DNA from: an uncultured Anaerolineaceae bacterium
Lineage (GTDB): Bacteria > Chloroflexota > Anaerolineae > Anaerolineales > Anaerolineaceae
Assembly (NCBI GenBank): GCA_927443345.1
Contig: CAKMKJ010000051.1
Span: 1 to 64,000 of the forward strand
Reading direction: 5' to 3'
Length of the DNA: 64,000 nucleotides
How positions within the stretch are numbered: position 1 is the first letter of the stretch; every line of letters starts with the position of its first letter. Positions 1 through 8,543 of this stretch are shown piece by piece. A model generated the notes under the pieces. The model was not told the DNA's origin and did no database searches. It saw only the letters and a program-made list of their open reading frames with translations. The translations under genes and the position numbers were made by a program.

Positions 1-28
1 CTGACACGCTTATGGTTATACTTATTAG

Positions 29-108
29 GACAGATTCGTCTGTCATTTGAGAGTTCCTTTCTTGTTTGTTGTCTCTAACTACAATATTGACTGGAACTCT
101 CTCTTTTT
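29..108 (+). other. Inverted repeats upstream of rpsU, possible terminator of an upstream gene
   Basis: A 6-bp stem GACAGA/TCTGTC (29-34, 39-44) is closed by a TTCG tetraloop. A second pair of 9-bp arms, GAGAGTTCC (49-57) and GGAACTCTC (93-101), is followed by a T run at 104-108. The second could terminate a rightward gene lying left of the window, but its loop is long (35 nt). No convincing gene is seen between 1 and 353. Confidence 0.3.
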
Positions 109-158
109 GCAACCCCTTCTATGGGTTTTCCATACTGTAACGGTTAAAAAGTGAAGGG

Positions 159-187
159 TTGGCATTTTCTTAAGATGCGAGTATAAT
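159..187 (+). promoter_or_regulatory. rpsU-infA promoter
   Basis: TTGGCA (159-164) and TATAAT (182-187) are separated by 17 bp, a near-consensus vegetative sigma-70 promoter. Transcription would start near 194, giving a leader of about 160 nt ahead of rpsU. Confidence 0.75.
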
Positions 188-287
188 AGTATTGTTGGAG
201 TAATATCTTCAGTGGATGGTGAAAGAATGATTGAGAGGTGAAGCGAGAGTAGTTCAAACCGCAACACAATCAAGTTTTCTGACCTTG

Positions 288-319
288 AAACTGCCGATGG
301 CGCGCCACGCAGTTTTTTT
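288..319 (+). terminator. Intrinsic terminator inside the rpsU leader (attenuator candidate)
   Basis: AAACTGC (288-294) pairs with GCAGTTT (309-315); the loop contains the self-complementary GGCGCGCC, and a T-rich tract begins at 313. It lies between the promoter at 159-187 and the rpsU start. It is therefore either the end of a roughly 125-nt small transcript or an attenuator. The upstream bases 273-277 (AGTTT) can pair with 288-292 (AAACT), which would exclude the terminator stem. Confidence 0.55.
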
Positions 320-353
320 ATTTTATTTCCCGGCGAGGGGAGGTGAGAAACCT

Positions 354-554
354 ATGGCTTCAGTTGTTTTACGTCCGAATGAATCGCAAGATTCATTGCT
401 GAAACGCTTCCGCAAAAAAGTTGTTAAGAGCGGTGTTCTCAGCACCATCCGAAAGAAGCGTTGGTTTGTTTCCAAAAGCGAAACTCGCCGTGTGGAGAAG
501 AAAAAAGCCATTCGCCGCATCAAACGCCGCCAATTTACCAAGGTCGGCGAATAG
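354..554 (+). CDS. rpsU: Small ribosomal subunit protein bS21
   Basis: A 66-residue, strongly basic protein with the bS21 pattern: an acidic/polar N-terminus with RPNES, a central RFRKKV segment, then an Arg/Lys-rich helix ending near RRIKRRQF. bS21 binds the 30S platform near the 3' end of 16S rRNA and helps initiation. The start at 354 is chosen because GGGGAGGTGAG lies just upstream and it gives the normal family length; an in-frame ATG at 231 would add 41 non-conserved residues. infA follows after 38 bp, so the two are probably cotranscribed. Pairing with infA rather than dnaG-rpoD differs from the enterobacterial arrangement; dnaG-rpoD lies about 50 kb away in this window. Confidence 0.93.
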   Translation: MASVVLRPNESQDSLLKRFRKKVVKSGVLSTIRKKRWFVSKSETRRVEKKKAIRRIKRRQFTKVGE

Positions 555-592
555 TTTAGCAGATCGTTTTCGATCAGCTGGTCAGGAGAAGT

Positions 593-847
593 ATGGCCAA
601 AGAAGAAGATAAGATCCAGGTTGAAGGCGAGATCATTGAAGCCCTGCCCGGTACACAATTCAGGGTAAAGCTGGAAAATGGTATTGTAGTGCTTGCTTAC
701 CTTTCTGGTCGCATGCGCAGGTATTACATCCGCATTCTACTCGGCGATCACGTAAAGGTTGAAATGAGCCCTTACGATCTAACCCGCGGACGTATCGTCT
801 ATCGTCAGAAGAAAAACGAACCCATGATGGACGAACCAACCAGATAA
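593..847 (+). CDS. infA: Translation initiation factor IF-1
   Basis: An 84-residue S1/OB-fold protein. It begins with MAKEED, followed by the hallmark [11 protein letters not shown], the LENG segment, LSGRMR, and an [15 protein letters not shown] block that closes the fold. IF-1 occupies the A site of the 30S subunit during initiation and modulates IF-2 and IF-3. The family is usually 71-75 residues; here an extra tail of about ten residues follows the RGRIVYR strand. The start is supported by AGGAG (584-588). The gene sits 38 bp after rpsU and is followed by an intrinsic terminator, so it ends the transcription unit. Confidence 0.96.
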   Translation: MAKEEDKIQVEGEIIEALPGTQFRVKLENGIVVLAYLSGRMRRYYIRILLGDHVKVEMSPYDLTRGRIVYRQKKNEPMMDEPTR

Positions 848-854
848 TTAAACT

Positions 855-879
855 AGACTCCTGCAAGGGAGTCTTTTTT
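855..879 (+). terminator. Rho-independent terminator of rpsU-infA
   Basis: AGACTCC (855-861) and GGAGTCT (868-874) form a 7-bp stem with a 6-nt loop, followed by a T run to 879. It lies immediately after the infA stop. Confidence 0.85.
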
Positions 880-970
880 GTTTAAAAAGCAATAGTACTT
901 ACATTGGGAGTTTAGCAAGGCACGTCGCCATTATCTATTAATTGGAAGAAATAAATAAATAATGTCCACT

Positions 971-1006
971 AAAAAATCCCCCGCGGTATGAAAAAGCGGG
1001 GGATTT
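971..1006 (-). terminator. Rho-independent terminator of nifJ
   Basis: AAATCCCCCGC (974-984) and GCGGGGGATTT (996-1006) form an 11-bp stem with an 11-nt loop. On the minus strand the stem is followed by a T tract (the A run at 971-976), so it terminates leftward transcription from nifJ, whose stop is at 1023. Confidence 0.88.
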
Positions 1007-1022
1007 AGACTCTCTTCAATAA

Positions 1023-4000
1023 CTATTCAGCAGCGGTATCTTCACCAGGTTTGGTGTAGGCCATGGCTGCCATTTGTTTGTAGAGCTCCCACTTGCGTTT
1101 GGCGAATTCACCGGCTTCATTCATCAGAACTTCAGCGCGAGCTTCATCGCTTTGCAAGAGCATGCGGTAGCGTGTTTCATTATAAGCATAGTCTTTGACG
1201 GCTACAGACGGTTCACGGCTGTCAAGCTGCAGAGGATTCTTGCCTTCGTCTACCAGAGAGGGATTGTAGCGGTAGGTAGGCCACAAACCAGTCTGAGTGG
1301 CTAATTTCTGCTGCTCAAGACCTTTCTTCATGTCGATACCGTGAGCGATACAATGACTGTAGGCGATGATCAGTGACGGACCGTCGTAGGCTTCAGCTTC
1401 AATGAAGGCTTTGAGGGTTTGCTGATCGTTGGCGCCCATGGCCACACTGGCAACATACACATAGCCATAAGACATGGCCATCAAACCGAGGTCTTTTTTA
1501 CCAATGCCCTTGCCCTTGGCAGAGAATTTTGCTACTGCTGCCAGAGGTGTTGCTTTGGATGATTGACCGCCGGTATTGGAATACACTTCAGTATCCAAAA
1601 CCAGAACATTCACGTTGCGGCCGCTGGCCAAAACATGGTCGAGACCGCCGTAACCGATATCGTAAGCCCAACCGTCGCCGCCCATGATCCAGACACTTTT
1701 TTTCACGAGGGCATCGGCAACGCTGATCAACATCTTGGCTGATTTGTTTTTGCTCTTCTCAAGTTTGGCTTTCAAAGCTTCAACACGGGTGCGCTGTTCG
1801 CGGATTCCCTTGCCGGTGCTCTGATCTGCATTAAGGATTTCAGCAACAAAGCTGTCACCAAGTTCCGCGCCCATGGTAGTGAGCATTTCTTGGGCAAATT
1901 CGTTTTGCTTGTCGAGGGTCAAGCGCATGCCTAAACCAAACTCGGCGTTATCTTCGAACAGAGAGTTGGCCCATGCGGGTCCGCGGCCCTGATTGTTGAT
2001 TGCCCAGGGGGTGGTGGGCAGGTTGCCGCCATAGATGGAGGTACAACCGGTGGCATTGGCAACGATCATGTGATCGCCAAATAATTGTGAAGCCAATTTA
2101 ATGTAGGGAGTTTCACCGCAGCCAGCGCAGGCACCTGAGAACTCAAACAACGGTTCGATTAATTGAGAGTTCTTAACCGAAGTGGGTTGGTAGAGATCAG
2201 GGTCAGGAGCAGGTATAGAGAGGAAGAATTCCCAGTTCTTGGATTCTTCTTCACGCAGCGGAATCTGGGGAGCCATGTTGATGGCTTTACGCAGTGGATT
2301 GTTCTTGTCTTTGGCGGGGCAGTTCTCAACACAAAGGCTGCACCCAGTGCAGTCTTCAGGTGAGACCTGGATGGTGAATTTTGTGCCAGGAAGTTCTTTG
2401 AATTTGGCGTCCATAGATTTGAAAGTTGAAGGAGCATCTTTCAACAAAGCGGGATCGTATACCTTCTCGCGAATTACAGCGTGAGGGCAGACGAAGGCGC
2501 ATTTTCCGCATTGAATACAAAGGTCAGATTCCCACACGGGGATTTCAAGCGCGAGGTTACGCTTTTCCCACTTGGTGGTGCCGGTTGGGAAGACCCCATC
2601 TACAGGGAAGGCACTAACAGGTAATTGGTCGCCTTTGAAAGCAATAATGGGTCCAAGGACATCAACCACGAATTCAGGCGCTTCAGCGGGCACTGGCGGG
2701 CGGCGGGTGATCTTGTTGGTGGCAGATTCAGGAACCTTGATCTCGAACAAGTTAGCCAAAGTGTGATCTACTGCGTCAAAATTTTGTTTGACCACTGCGT
2801 CACCGCGATTGCCATATGTTTTCTTGATGGATTTCTTAATCTGGGAAATGGCTTCTTCGCGGGGCAGAATGCCGCTGATGGCAAAGAACGCGGTCTGCAT
2901 GATGGTATTGACACGTCCACCCATGCCGGTTTTGGAGGCCACTTCGTTAGCGTTCACCATGTAGAATTTCAACTTTTTGGTGATGATATCTTGTTGAACT
3001 TCCTTGGGGAGTTTATCCCATACTTCTTCCTTGTCGTAAACACTGTTAAGGAGGAAGGTAGCTCCGGTGGCTGCATATTTGAGCATATCGAGCCATTCAA
3101 GGAATGAGAATTGGTGGCAGGCCACGAAATTGGCGTCACCGTATTCGATCAGGTAAGGAGCGCGGATGGCGTCAGGTCCAAATCTCAAATGGGAAATGGT
3201 GACTGATCCTGATTTCTTAGAGTCGTAGTAGAAGAAACCTTGAGCATCGTTGGGAGTATCTTCACCGATGATCTTGATGGAGTTCTTGTTTGCGCCTACG
3301 GTTCCATCTGAGCCCAAGCCGAAGAAGACACAGCGCACAGTTTTTTCGCTGGCAATGGAGAAACATTCGTCGTAAGGCAAGCTGGTGTGGGTTACATCAT
3401 CATTAATGCCGATGGTGAAATGATTCTTGGGTGAGTCTTTAACCATTTCATCCAAAATACCTTTGACCATGGCGGGGGTGAACTCTTTGGAGCTCAATCC
3501 GTAGCGACCACCTATAATGCGCGGCAGAACTTTGAAGGCTGTTTCGCCGGCTTCCATGGCTTCATTTACGGCAGTAACCACATCCTGGTAGAGCGGTTCG
3601 CCAATAGAACCAGGTTCTTTGGTACGATCGAGAACAGCCAAAGTTTTAACTGAGGCAGGCAAAGTTTTGATGAAATCAGTCACAGAGAATGGGCGGTAGA
3701 GTCTAACGTTTACCACACCTACTTTTTGACCTTGTTTGTTGAGGAATTTTGCGGTTTCTTCAGCTACTTCGGCGCCTGAACCCATGATGATGATCACTTC
3801 GGTGGCGTCAGCCGGGCCGGTGTAATCAAAGAGATGATATTGGCGGCCAGAAACCTTGGCAAATTGATCCATGGCTTTTTGCACGAAGGCAGGGGTCTTT
3901 AAATAGAATGTATTACCTGCTTCACGAGCCTGGAAGAATACATCCGGGTTCTGAGCCGTTCCACGAACGCTGGGGCGTTCTGGTGTCATGGCTCGCGCGC

Positions 4001-4610
4001 GCAGGTCTGTGACCAGGTCTTCATTGATCATTTCGCGAATCTGATCGTCGTCAACTTTTTCAATCTTGTTGACTTCGTGAGAAGTGCGGAAGCCGTCAAA
4101 GAAGTGACAGAAAGGCACACGAGATTCCAATGAGGCGGCGTTTGCAATTAGGGCGTTGTCCTGGGCAGTTTGCACAGAATCGGAGGCCAAAAATGCGAAG
4201 CCGGTCTGACGGGCAGACATCACATCAGAGTGATCGCCATAAATGGATAAGGCATGTGAAGCAACGGTACGTGCTGCGACATGGAAGACTGTTGGGATGA
4301 GTTCACCAGCGATCTTGAACATGTTGGGAATCATCAACAACAAGCCTTGTGAAGCAGTAAAGGTGGTGGTGAGTGATCCGGTTTGCAAAGCTCCGTGGAC
4401 GGCACCGGCTGCACCGCCTTCTGATTGCATTTCCATCACCGATGGAACAGTTCCCCAAAGATTCTTCTTGCCGGCTGCCGCCCATGCATCGGCGTGCTCG
4501 CCCATGTTAGAAGATGGGGTGATTGGGTAAATCGCCACCACCTCGGCCAAACGATATGCCACGCTGGCAACTGCTTCGTTTGCATCAATTGTGATCATTT
4601 CTCGTTTCAT
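1023..4610 (-). CDS. nifJ: Pyruvate:ferredoxin (flavodoxin) oxidoreductase
   Basis: A 1,195-residue single-chain PFOR that interconverts pyruvate + CoA and acetyl-CoA + CO2 with reduction of ferredoxin, in the cytoplasm. Domains in order: N-terminal pyrimidine-binding part with YPITPSS, the CoA-binding and gamma-like domains (LGSDGTVGANKNSI), two 4Fe-4S clusters (CIQCGKC near residue 697, CTGCSLC near 755), then the TPP domain with the proximal-cluster motif CAGCGETPY (near 827) and GDGWAYDIGYGG (near 978). Length is typical for the family. The start at 4610 (MKREMITID) has GGAG at 4619-4622; an upstream in-frame ATG at 4679 would add unrelated residues and overlaps the promoter. It is monocistronic with its own terminator. 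It implies fermentative or anaerobic energy metabolism. Confidence 0.97.
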   Translation of the reverse strand: MKREMITIDANEAVASVAYRLAEVVAIYPITPSSNMGEHADAWAAAGKKNLWGTVPSVMEMQSEGGAAGAVHGALQTGSLTTTFTASQGLLLMIPNMFKIAGELIPTVFHVAARTVASHALSIYGDHSDVMSARQTGFAFLASDSVQTAQDNALIANAASLESRVPFCHFFDGFRTSHEVNKIEKVDDDQIREMINEDLVTDLRARAMTPERPSVRGTAQNPDVFFQAREAGNTFYLKTPAFVQKAMDQFAKVSGRQYHLFDYTGPADATEVIIIMGSGAEVAEETAKFLNKQGQKVGVVNVRLYRPFSVTDFIKTLPASVKTLAVLDRTKEPGSIGEPLYQDVVTAVNEAMEAGETAFKVLPRIIGGRYGLSSKEFTPAMVKGILDEMVKDSPKNHFTIGINDDVTHTSLPYDECFSIASEKTVRCVFFGLGSDGTVGANKNSIKIIGEDTPNDAQGFFYYDSKKSGSVTISHLRFGPDAIRAPYLIEYGDANFVACHQFSFLEWLDMLKYAATGATFLLNSVYDKEEVWDKLPKEVQQDIITKKLKFYMVNANEVASKTGMGGRVNTIMQTAFFAISGILPREEAISQIKKSIKKTYGNRGDAVVKQNFDAVDHTLANLFEIKVPESATNKITRRPPVPAEAPEFVVDVLGPIIAFKGDQLPVSAFPVDGVFPTGTTKWEKRNLALEIPVWESDLCIQCGKCAFVCPHAVIREKVYDPALLKDAPSTFKSMDAKFKELPGTKFTIQVSPEDCTGCSLCVENCPAKDKNNPLRKAINMAPQIPLREEESKNWEFFLSIPAPDPDLYQPTSVKNSQLIEPLFEFSGACAGCGETPYIKLASQLFGDHMIVANATGCTSIYGGNLPTTPWAINNQGRGPAWANSLFEDNAEFGLGMRLTLDKQNEFAQEMLTTMGAELGDSFVAEILNADQSTGKGIREQRTRVEALKAKLEKSKNKSAKMLISVADALVKKSVWIMGGDGWAYDIGYGGLDHVLASGRNVNVLVLDTEVYSNTGGQSSKATPLAAVAKFSAKGKGIGKKDLGLMAMSYGYVYVASVAMGANDQQTLKAFIEAEAYDGPSLIIAYSHCIAHGIDMKKGLEQQKLATQTGLWPTYRYNPSLVDEGKNPLQLDSREPSVAVKDYAYNETRYRMLLQSDEARAEVLMNEAGEFAKRKWELYKQMAAMAYTKPGEDTAAE

Positions 4611-4634
4611 TGTTTTTACTCCATTAAAAAGGTA

Positions 4635-4683
4635 AGGGGCAAAAAAAACCCCTGATTCGCGATTCGGTTGTTCATACATTATA
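4635..4683 (-). promoter_or_regulatory. nifJ promoter -10 and leader hairpin
   Basis: On the minus strand TATAAT (4683-4678) precedes a leader of about 60 nt; no good -35 is seen. In the leader AGGGG and CCCCT (ends at 4653 and 4635) form a short hairpin around a T-rich loop just upstream of the ribosome binding site. It could protect the 5' end or modulate translation. Confidence 0.45.
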
Positions 4684-4766
4684 AACCCAAAAATCCCTCG
4701 TTAACAGGTATTCTCTACCATGTTTTGAGGAAAAATTCTATTAATCGGATTAATTATGCAGGATTA

Positions 4767-5291
4767 TTACAGATATTTTTGGGCCAGCATAAAAACCGCG
4801 AGGGTCTTGCTGTCATCCATCTTTCCGCTCTCGATCAACTCTTTTACCTGATTGGTATGGATCTTTTTGACATTTATGAACTCATCCGAGTCTGGAGCAA
4901 GAGGCGCTGGAAACAGACCGGTTGCCACAAAACAGTACATATATTCATTGGTGTAACCCGGGCTCATGTAGAAATTGCCCAGCGGCTTGATTTCCGTGGC
5001 ATCCATACCAATTTCTTCTCTAAGTTCGCGGCGAGCTGTTTCAAGAGGGTCTTCATCTTGTTCAATTTTGCCCGCGGGCAGTTCCAGCAGGGGTTTATCA
5101 GCGCCGATGCGGTATTGTTCAACAAAATACACATTGCCTTCAGAATCAACAGGCAGAACGGTGATCGCATTTTGGATGTCAATCAACTCATATGTCTTGG
5201 TTTTTCCATTTGGAAGTGGAAGCTCAATGTTTTTAATTTTAAATAATTTGGCAGTAAATACTGTTTGAATGGCGTTTTTCGAATTATTCAT
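4767..5291 (-). CDS. Nudix hydrolase, ADP-ribose pyrophosphatase type
   Basis: A 174-residue cytoplasmic hydrolase with a perfect Nudix box, G-x5-E-x7-RELREEIGM, in the middle of the chain (G at LPAGKIEQ). The preceding EQYRIGADKPLLELPAG and following GNFYMSPGYTNE segments are those of NudF-type ADP-ribose pyrophosphatases, which cleave ADP-ribose to AMP and ribose-5-phosphate with divalent metal. Substrate is inferred from family resemblance only; related nucleoside-diphosphate sugars are possible. The start has GAGG 8-9 nt upstream. The gene is expressed leftward from a -10 that abuts the hairpin downstream of the neighbouring LysM gene. Confidence 0.88.
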   Translation of the reverse strand: MNNSKNAIQTVFTAKLFKIKNIELPLPNGKTKTYELIDIQNAITVLPVDSEGNVYFVEQYRIGADKPLLELPAGKIEQDEDPLETARRELREEIGMDATEIKPLGNFYMSPGYTNEYMYCFVATGLFPAPLAPDSDEFINVKKIHTNQVKELIESGKMDDSKTLAVFMLAQKYL

Positions 5292-5308
5292 GTTGTATTC
5301 CTCACTTA

Positions 5309-5339
5309 AATTATACTGGCGGGTGAGCCACCCGCCAGT
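5309..5339 (-). terminator. Hairpin after the LysM lipoprotein gene, abutting the Nudix -10 box
   Basis: ACTGGCGGGT (5315-5324) and ACCCGCCAGT (5330-5339) are perfectly complementary, with an inner G-C pair extending the stem to 11 bp. On the minus strand the hairpin is followed at once by TATAAT (5314-5309) instead of a T run. It may act as a weak terminator or 3' stabiliser for the LysM gene while the box serves as the Nudix promoter. Confidence 0.5.
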
Positions 5340-5358
5340 GATCTGGAATTAAGATTGA

Positions 5359-6105
5359 CTAAGGAATCTGCAAAACTTGACCTACTGTGATTATCGAATT
5401 GGCGGGCAATCCGTTGGCAGCAAAGATGGTATTGGGGTCTGCATCGCCATACCAGCAGGCAATGCCGCCGATAGTGTCACCGGCGCGAACGGTGTAAGTA
5501 GCAGGGTGAGCATTGCGAGCGCGGCCTGCGCCAAATGAACCAGATTGCGGAATTTTTATAACGGTTCCTGCATAGGGCTGAGAATTAGCATTCATACCGT
5601 TCAAATTGAGCAAATCTTCAGGAACGACATCAAATCGTCTTGCAAGACACCACAAATACTCTCCAGCCTGAAGGGTATAGGTGGCAGGGCGACCTGGCGT
5701 GGGCGTCGGGTAGCTCATTTTTGTAGGAGCCGCTGTGGCCAGGCTCACCGGGGTGGAGGTGGATACGGAGGGCACCAATATTGAAGAGGTAGCGGTGACT
5801 TCTCCTCCGACACCTAAAGTAGTTGATGGTGTGGGGGTTTCAAACAAGAATGATGGTGTACTTGTGGCTGCCGACGGAAAACTGGTGTCTTGTGTTGCCA
5901 TAGCCATGGCTGTCTGTGTCTGTTTGAGAATATCAGCCATAATTTGAGGTTGTGTCGCCACCGGGAAGGGTATCTCACTACTCGTTGAAGTCGCAACCAA
6001 GACCTCGCCTGTTGTGGGTGATGTTGTGGCTGGCCGCGCGCAGGCAGAGACCAGCATGGTAATCATGATTAGTGTGACTAATAACCCAATATATTTTTTA
6101 TTCAT
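5359..6105 (-). CDS. Lipoprotein with two C-terminal LysM domains
   Basis: A 248-residue exported lipoprotein. The N-terminus has a hydrophobic segment ending in the lipobox LVSAC, giving a lipidated Cys around residue 22. A Ser/Thr/Pro-rich low-complexity linker (about residues 24-145) follows, then two LysM modules (YTLQAGEYLWCLARRF... and YTVRAGDTIGGIACWY...), each ending in an IKIPQ/LQIP-type strand. LysM binds N-acetylglucosamine-containing glycans such as peptidoglycan, so a cell-wall-tethered role is likely; no catalytic domain is present. The start at 6105 has GAGGAG at good spacing; an ATG 15 bp upstream lacks it. The linker suggests a protein projecting from the membrane into the wall. 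Confidence 0.82.
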   Translation of the reverse strand: MNKKYIGLLVTLIMITMLVSACARPATTSPTTGEVLVATSTSSEIPFPVATQPQIMADILKQTQTAMAMATQDTSFPSAATSTPSFLFETPTPSTTLGVGGEVTATSSILVPSVSTSTPVSLATAAPTKMSYPTPTPGRPATYTLQAGEYLWCLARRFDVVPEDLLNLNGMNANSQPYAGTVIKIPQSGSFGAGRARNAHPATYTVRAGDTIGGIACWYGDADPNTIFAANGLPANSIITVGQVLQIP

Positions 6106-6373
6106 CTTGAATCTCCTCATCCAGTTACGAAATCGGGTTTGCCTCTAATGTAATAATAACTGCCACCTTGTCTGGATTTTCAAATGGTAGCATATCGATT
6201 ATTTGGCGTCAAGCAAACCCATCACGTTTTATGTTGCACAACTCGTGCCAAAGACAAATTTTCATATTTCAATAATATTATTAATAACAGCAATAGTTTA
6301 CTGTTATTGTCGGCGAATTGTGGATGAAATGTAAGAAAATCATCAATATTTCATTAGAGTCTATACATTACTA
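6106..6373. other. Divergent intergenic region with operator-like inverted repeat
   Basis: AT-rich gap between the leftward LysM gene and the rightward dnaJ-like gene. AATAACAG (6283-6290) and CTGTTATT (6301-6308) form 8-bp arms around a 10-nt spacer, next to the palindrome AATAATATTATT (6271-6282). This resembles a dimeric regulator site but matches no operator I can name; it is not CIRCE. Confidence 0.35.
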
Positions 6374-6403
6374 TTGACATTCCAATTTTAAACGAACTAC
6401 AAT
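6374..6403 (+). promoter_or_regulatory. Promoter of the dnaJ-like gene (leaderless architecture)
   Basis: TTGACA (6374-6379) and TACAAT (6398-6403) are 18 bp apart. The -10 ends only 6 nt before the ATG at 6410, so the transcript should begin at or within a base or two of the start codon. Confidence 0.75.
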
Positions 6404-6409
6404 TAGGAT

Positions 6410-7324
6410 ATGGAATATAAGGATTATTACAAGGTGCTGGGTGTTGAACGTGATGCATCTCAGGAAACCATCAAAAAAACATATCGTAAACTGGCGATGA
6501 AATATCACCCTGATCAAAACCGGGGTAACAAGCAGGCGGAAGAAAAGTTCAAGGATATTAATGAAGCCTACGAAGTGTTGAGCGATCCCAAGAAAAGGGA
6601 GCGCTATGACCAATTGGGAACTTCTTATTCTCAATGGCAAAACCAGGGCGGTGCACAAGGTGGGTTCAACTGGGATGACTGGGTGACCAACCAGCAGCGC
6701 GGACGTGGCGCTTCAGTGGATATGAATGATTTTGGCGGCTCTTTTGGTGGTTTTTCAGATTTCTTCAGCGCTATTTTTGGTGGCATGTCAGGCGCTGGAA
6801 GGACAGTAACCAGGCAACCGGCTAAACCCTCTGCGATTGAACAAAAGGTTCAAATAACGGTAGCTGAATCCTACAAAGGGACTCAGCGTCAATTCCAAAT
6901 AGGTGACCGCAAAATTGAAGTAAAAATTCCAGCAGGGGCTGTGACGGGCACGAAAGTGCGCATGGCCGGGGCGGTACCATCGACAACCTCTGGGCACAAA
7001 GCAGACATTATTCTTATCATCGAGGTTCTGCCTGATGCACGTTTTGTGCTTCAGGGTGTGGATCTGACCACTGAAGTAAAAGTGGATTTACTCACAGCTG
7101 TTTTGGGAGGGTCTGCAACGGTTGCGACCCTGTCAGGTGATGTAAGTCTCACTATTCCCGCTGGAACGCAGCCTGGTCAAAAAATTCGCCTTACCGGGCG
7201 TGGTTTGCCGAAATTGAAAGACAACAAAGAATTTGGCGATCTCTATGCGGTGATTAAGGTTGAAATTCCTCGCAAATTGACCGATAAACAACGCAATAAA
7301 TATGAAGAGTTGAAAAGCTTATAG
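6410..7324 (+). CDS. DnaJ-family co-chaperone, class II (CbpA-like)
   Basis: A 304-residue Hsp40. An N-terminal J domain (residues 1-70) carries the HPD motif at 33-35, which stimulates DnaK ATPase. A Gly/Phe/Ser-rich linker (about 88-135) and two beta-sandwich substrate-binding domains (about 145-300, with VKIPAG and [21 protein letters not shown] repeats) follow. There is no CxxCxGxG zinc finger, so it is the CbpA/DjlA-like class rather than canonical DnaJ. It should deliver unfolded clients to DnaK in the cytosol. An HtrA-type protease gene starts 17 bp downstream, giving a small protein-quality-control operon. The start codon sits 6 nt after the -10 box. Confidence 0.93.
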   Translation: MEYKDYYKVLGVERDASQETIKKTYRKLAMKYHPDQNRGNKQAEEKFKDINEAYEVLSDPKKRERYDQLGTSYSQWQNQGGAQGGFNWDDWVTNQQRGRGASVDMNDFGGSFGGFSDFFSAIFGGMSGAGRTVTRQPAKPSAIEQKVQITVAESYKGTQRQFQIGDRKIEVKIPAGAVTGTKVRMAGAVPSTTSGHKADIILIIEVLPDARFVLQGVDLTTEVKVDLLTAVLGGSATVATLSGDVSLTIPAGTQPGQKIRLTGRGLPKLKDNKEFGDLYAVIKVEIPRKLTDKQRNKYEELKSL

Positions 7325-7340
7325 GTAAGCAGGAGTTCGA

Positions 7341-8507
7341 ATGAAAAAAATTATAACGATCGTTATTTCAATCTTGTTTCTTAGCGGGCTTATGGCCTGT
7401 CAATTTTCTCCAAACATCGAATTTTTTGGTAAGAAAACACCCCCATCTGCAACGATAGTCGTTGAGGCACCAACTGCGCAGCCTGTTTATTCTGGCGGAA
7501 ACGTCGGAATTAGTGATTCTGTATTGTCTGATATTTTTGATCGGGTGAACCCGGGCGTGGTTTCAATTTTCATCTCTTCAAACCAGGGTCAATCATCAGG
7601 TTCGGGGTTTGTATACGATACTGCAGGGCATATTATCACAAATTTTCATGTGATAGATGGCGCTGAATATATCGAAGTAGATTTTCCGAGTGGCTTAAAA
7701 ACCGAAGGCACCATCCTTTCTACGGATCTCGATTCAGACATTGCGGTGATTAAAGTCAACGTCCCTGAGGACCAATTGGTCCCCATTCCATTGGGTGATT
7801 CTGATGCACTCAAGGTTGGACAGTTGGTTGTGGCAATTGGCAATCCGTTTTCTACCTTTTCGAGCACGATGACCATGGGCATTGTCAGCGCAAAGGGGCG
7901 CATCCTCGATTCCATTCGTACAGATGCAGACCAGAATTCCTTTACGGCCGGTGACATCATTCAAACTGATGCCACGATCAATCCGGGTAATTCTGGTGGC
8001 CCTCTATTGAATCTTAATGGCGAAGTGATTGGCGTCAACCGCGCCATTCAAACTTCTGGCACAACTTTAGATGGATCACCTGTGAACAGCGGCATTGGTT
8101 TTGCCGTCTCAATTAACATTGTAAAAAGGGTGCTGCCCACCTTGTTGTTGGGTGAGAAATATGATTATCCCTACATTGGCATATCAAGTTCACCTTATGG
8201 CTTCACTCTGGCTGAATTCCGCGCGCTTGGCATCAGTGAAACCAGCGGTTGTTATATCACAACCGTGACGACTGGCGGACCTGCAGACCAGGCTGGGTTG
8301 CTTGGCGGAACCAACCCCACCGAGATTCCAAATTTGTTTGCTGGTGGTGATTTGATTGTTGGTGTTGACGGCAAAAGAATAATTTCTTATGGCGACCTTA
8401 TCAGTTATGTCTTTACTCACAAGTCTCCTGGTGATCAAATTACTTTATCCATCATCCGTGACGGAAAACAAATGGAGGTGACCCTTACGCTTGGGAAACG
8501 CCCATAA
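7341..8507 (+). CDS. HtrA/DegP-type trypsin-like serine protease with PDZ domain, lipoprotein
   Basis: A 388-residue envelope protease. The signal sequence ends in a lipobox (LMAC, Cys20), so the enzyme is anchored by lipid rather than by the N-terminal TM common in HtrA proteins. The chymotrypsin-fold domain (about 55-265) has the triad His103 (TNFHV), Asp133 (DSDIAV) and Ser218 (GNSGGP). A single PDZ domain spans about 285-385. It should degrade or refold damaged exported proteins. A ribosome binding site (CAGGAG) precedes the start, and it lies 17 bp after the DnaJ-like gene. Assignment as an HtrA homologue is firm; the client range cannot be read from sequence. Confidence 0.93.
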   Translation: MKKIITIVISILFLSGLMACQFSPNIEFFGKKTPPSATIVVEAPTAQPVYSGGNVGISDSVLSDIFDRVNPGVVSIFISSNQGQSSGSGFVYDTAGHIITNFHVIDGAEYIEVDFPSGLKTEGTILSTDLDSDIAVIKVNVPEDQLVPIPLGDSDALKVGQLVVAIGNPFSTFSSTMTMGIVSAKGRILDSIRTDADQNSFTAGDIIQTDATINPGNSGGPLLNLNGEVIGVNRAIQTSGTTLDGSPVNSGIGFAVSINIVKRVLPTLLLGEKYDYPYIGISSSPYGFTLAEFRALGISETSGCYITTVTTGGPADQAGLLGGTNPTEIPNLFAGGDLIVGVDGKRIISYGDLISYVFTHKSPGDQITLSIIRDGKQMEVTLTLGKRP

Positions 8508-8543
8508 GGGCAGTTGAGTTCTTTATCAATTGAGGAGGTTTTC

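Noticed and set aside
79-273. Leftward 64-codon ORF upstream of rpsU
   Set aside because: It covers the rpsU promoter, has no ribosome binding site and shows no recognisable protein features.
2159-3107. Several ORFs overlapping nifJ on either strand
   Set aside because: They are out-of-frame shadows of the well-supported nifJ coding sequence.
6121-6409. CIRCE element upstream of the dnaJ-like gene
   Set aside because: The TTAGCACTC-N9-GAGTGCTAA pattern is absent; the inverted repeat present is different.
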